Below, piece after piece: positions 23,134 through 23,671 of a stretch of 23,671 nucleotides of DNA. Location of the stretch: contig CAYJLC010000033.1 of the NCBI GenBank assembly GCA_964370735.1, positions 1 through 23,671 of the forward strand, read 5' to 3'. A model generated the notes under the pieces. That model was not told the DNA's origin, searched no databases, and worked only from the letters and a program-made list of their open reading frames with translations. Position 1 is the first letter of the stretch, and every line of letters begins with the position of its first letter. This stretch comes from CAYJLC01 sp964370735. GTDB lineage: Bacteria; Bacillota; Clostridia; Oscillospirales; Butyricicoccaceae. The translations under genes were made by a program, and so were the position numbers.

Positions 23134-23671
23134 TGAAAGGTTCATACAAAGCAAAAAAGCAAGCAACAGATTTTGTTGTGCATGCATTACTTGCAGTATT
23201 AAGTGTTATTTGGGTTTTACCAATTGTTTTTGTAATCCTAACTTCGTTTCGTGGTGAGCCTGGTAGTTATGTAAGTTATATCATTCCTAAAGAATTTTCT
23301 TTAGATAATTATATCGCTTTATTTACTGCCGGTGGACTAGTTGACTTCCCACAATGGTTTTTTAACACATTTAAAATCGCAGTTTTTAGCTGTATTATTT
23401 CAACATTCATGGTGCTTGCAGTATCGTATGTAATGTCGAGAGTTCGCTTTAAAATGCGTAAAAAATTCTTAAATGTAGCGTTAATTCTAGGAATGTTTCC
23501 AGGATTTATGTCTATGATTGCCGTATACTATATCTTAAAAGGTGCAGGTTTACTAGAAACTGGTGAACTTAAACACATAGCGCTGATTTTAGTATATTCT
23601 GGTGGTGCTGGACTTGGATTTTATATCGTAAAAGGATTTTTTGATACTATTCCTCGTGCGATTGATGAGGC
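23133..23671 (+). CDS. malG: Maltodextrin ABC transporter permease, MalG/MdxG type (partial, cut by window end)
   Basis: The start overlaps the previous stop by one base (TAATG), with GAGGAGGG (23116-23123) nine bases upstream. The 179 visible codons begin MKGSYKAKKQATDFVVHALL and show a first helix near 17-38, a periplasmic loop with PKEFSLDNYIALF, and further helices near 80-100, 115-135 and 150-168. The frame is open to the window edge, where the EAA loop begins (IPRAIDEA). It is the partner of MalF. Confidence 0.9.
   Translation, partial: MKGSYKAKKQATDFVVHALLAVLSVIWVLPIVFVILTSFRGEPGSYVSYIIPKEFSLDNYIALFTAGGLVDFPQWFFNTFKIAVFSCIISTFMVLAVSYVMSRVRFKMRKKFLNVALILGMFPGFMSMIAVYYILKGAGLLETGELKHIALILVYSGGAGLGFYIVKGFFDTIPRAIDE

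Overview
The window reads as chromosomal DNA from a low-GC, Gram-positive anaerobe of the class Clostridia (Bacillota). The grounds are AT-rich sequence with A-rich codon use, strong GGAGG-type ribosome binding sites and TTGACA/TATAAT-type promoters, lipoprotein ABC binding proteins, an SLH-anchored surface protein, a copper-amine-oxidase-N-like domain, and a 2-enoate-reductase-type flavoenzyme. The species cannot be named from the sequence alone. A 100-base N run at 13963-14062 is an assembly gap inside a tandem repeat.

Layout. (1) 1-2006: the terminator of an upstream unit, a clear promoter, and a gene for a secreted protein combining a CuAO-N1-like domain with a DUF1266-like C-terminus, closed by its own terminator. 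(2) 2057-6380: a LysR regulator transcribed leftward, facing an Fe-S/FMN/FAD old-yellow-enzyme reductase and an unrecognised polytopic membrane protein transcribed rightward. A palindrome between the divergent genes overlaps the regulator's own -10 box. (3) 6554-13220: a tightly packed seven-gene operon behind one strong promoter: MerA-like flavoprotein, CDP-alcohol phosphatidyltransferase, TVP38/TMEM64 membrane protein, YnjB-type lipoprotein, two permeases and an ATPase. In content it resembles the functionally unexplained ydjXYZ-ynjABCDEF locus of E. coli and is the strongest candidate here for an undescribed system. (4) 13305-18163: a small membrane protein (minus strand), a 117-bp tandem repeat containing the gap, and a 1198-residue SLH surface protein built of beta-helix-like modules. 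The block is bracketed by two 30-bp palindromes (29/30 identical), the second joined to a highly structured non-coding element. (5) 18185-23671: a GH133 glycogen debranching enzyme (minus) divergent from a MalE/MalF/MalG-type maltodextrin ABC transporter; malG runs off the window end.

How the parts work together: region 5 is an alpha-glucan uptake and debranching module. Region 2 looks like inducible reduction of an unsaturated substrate with a dedicated membrane protein. Region 3 pairs an envelope/phospholipid-type enzyme and a redox flavoprotein with an importer of unknown substrate. Region 4 supplies cell-surface material.
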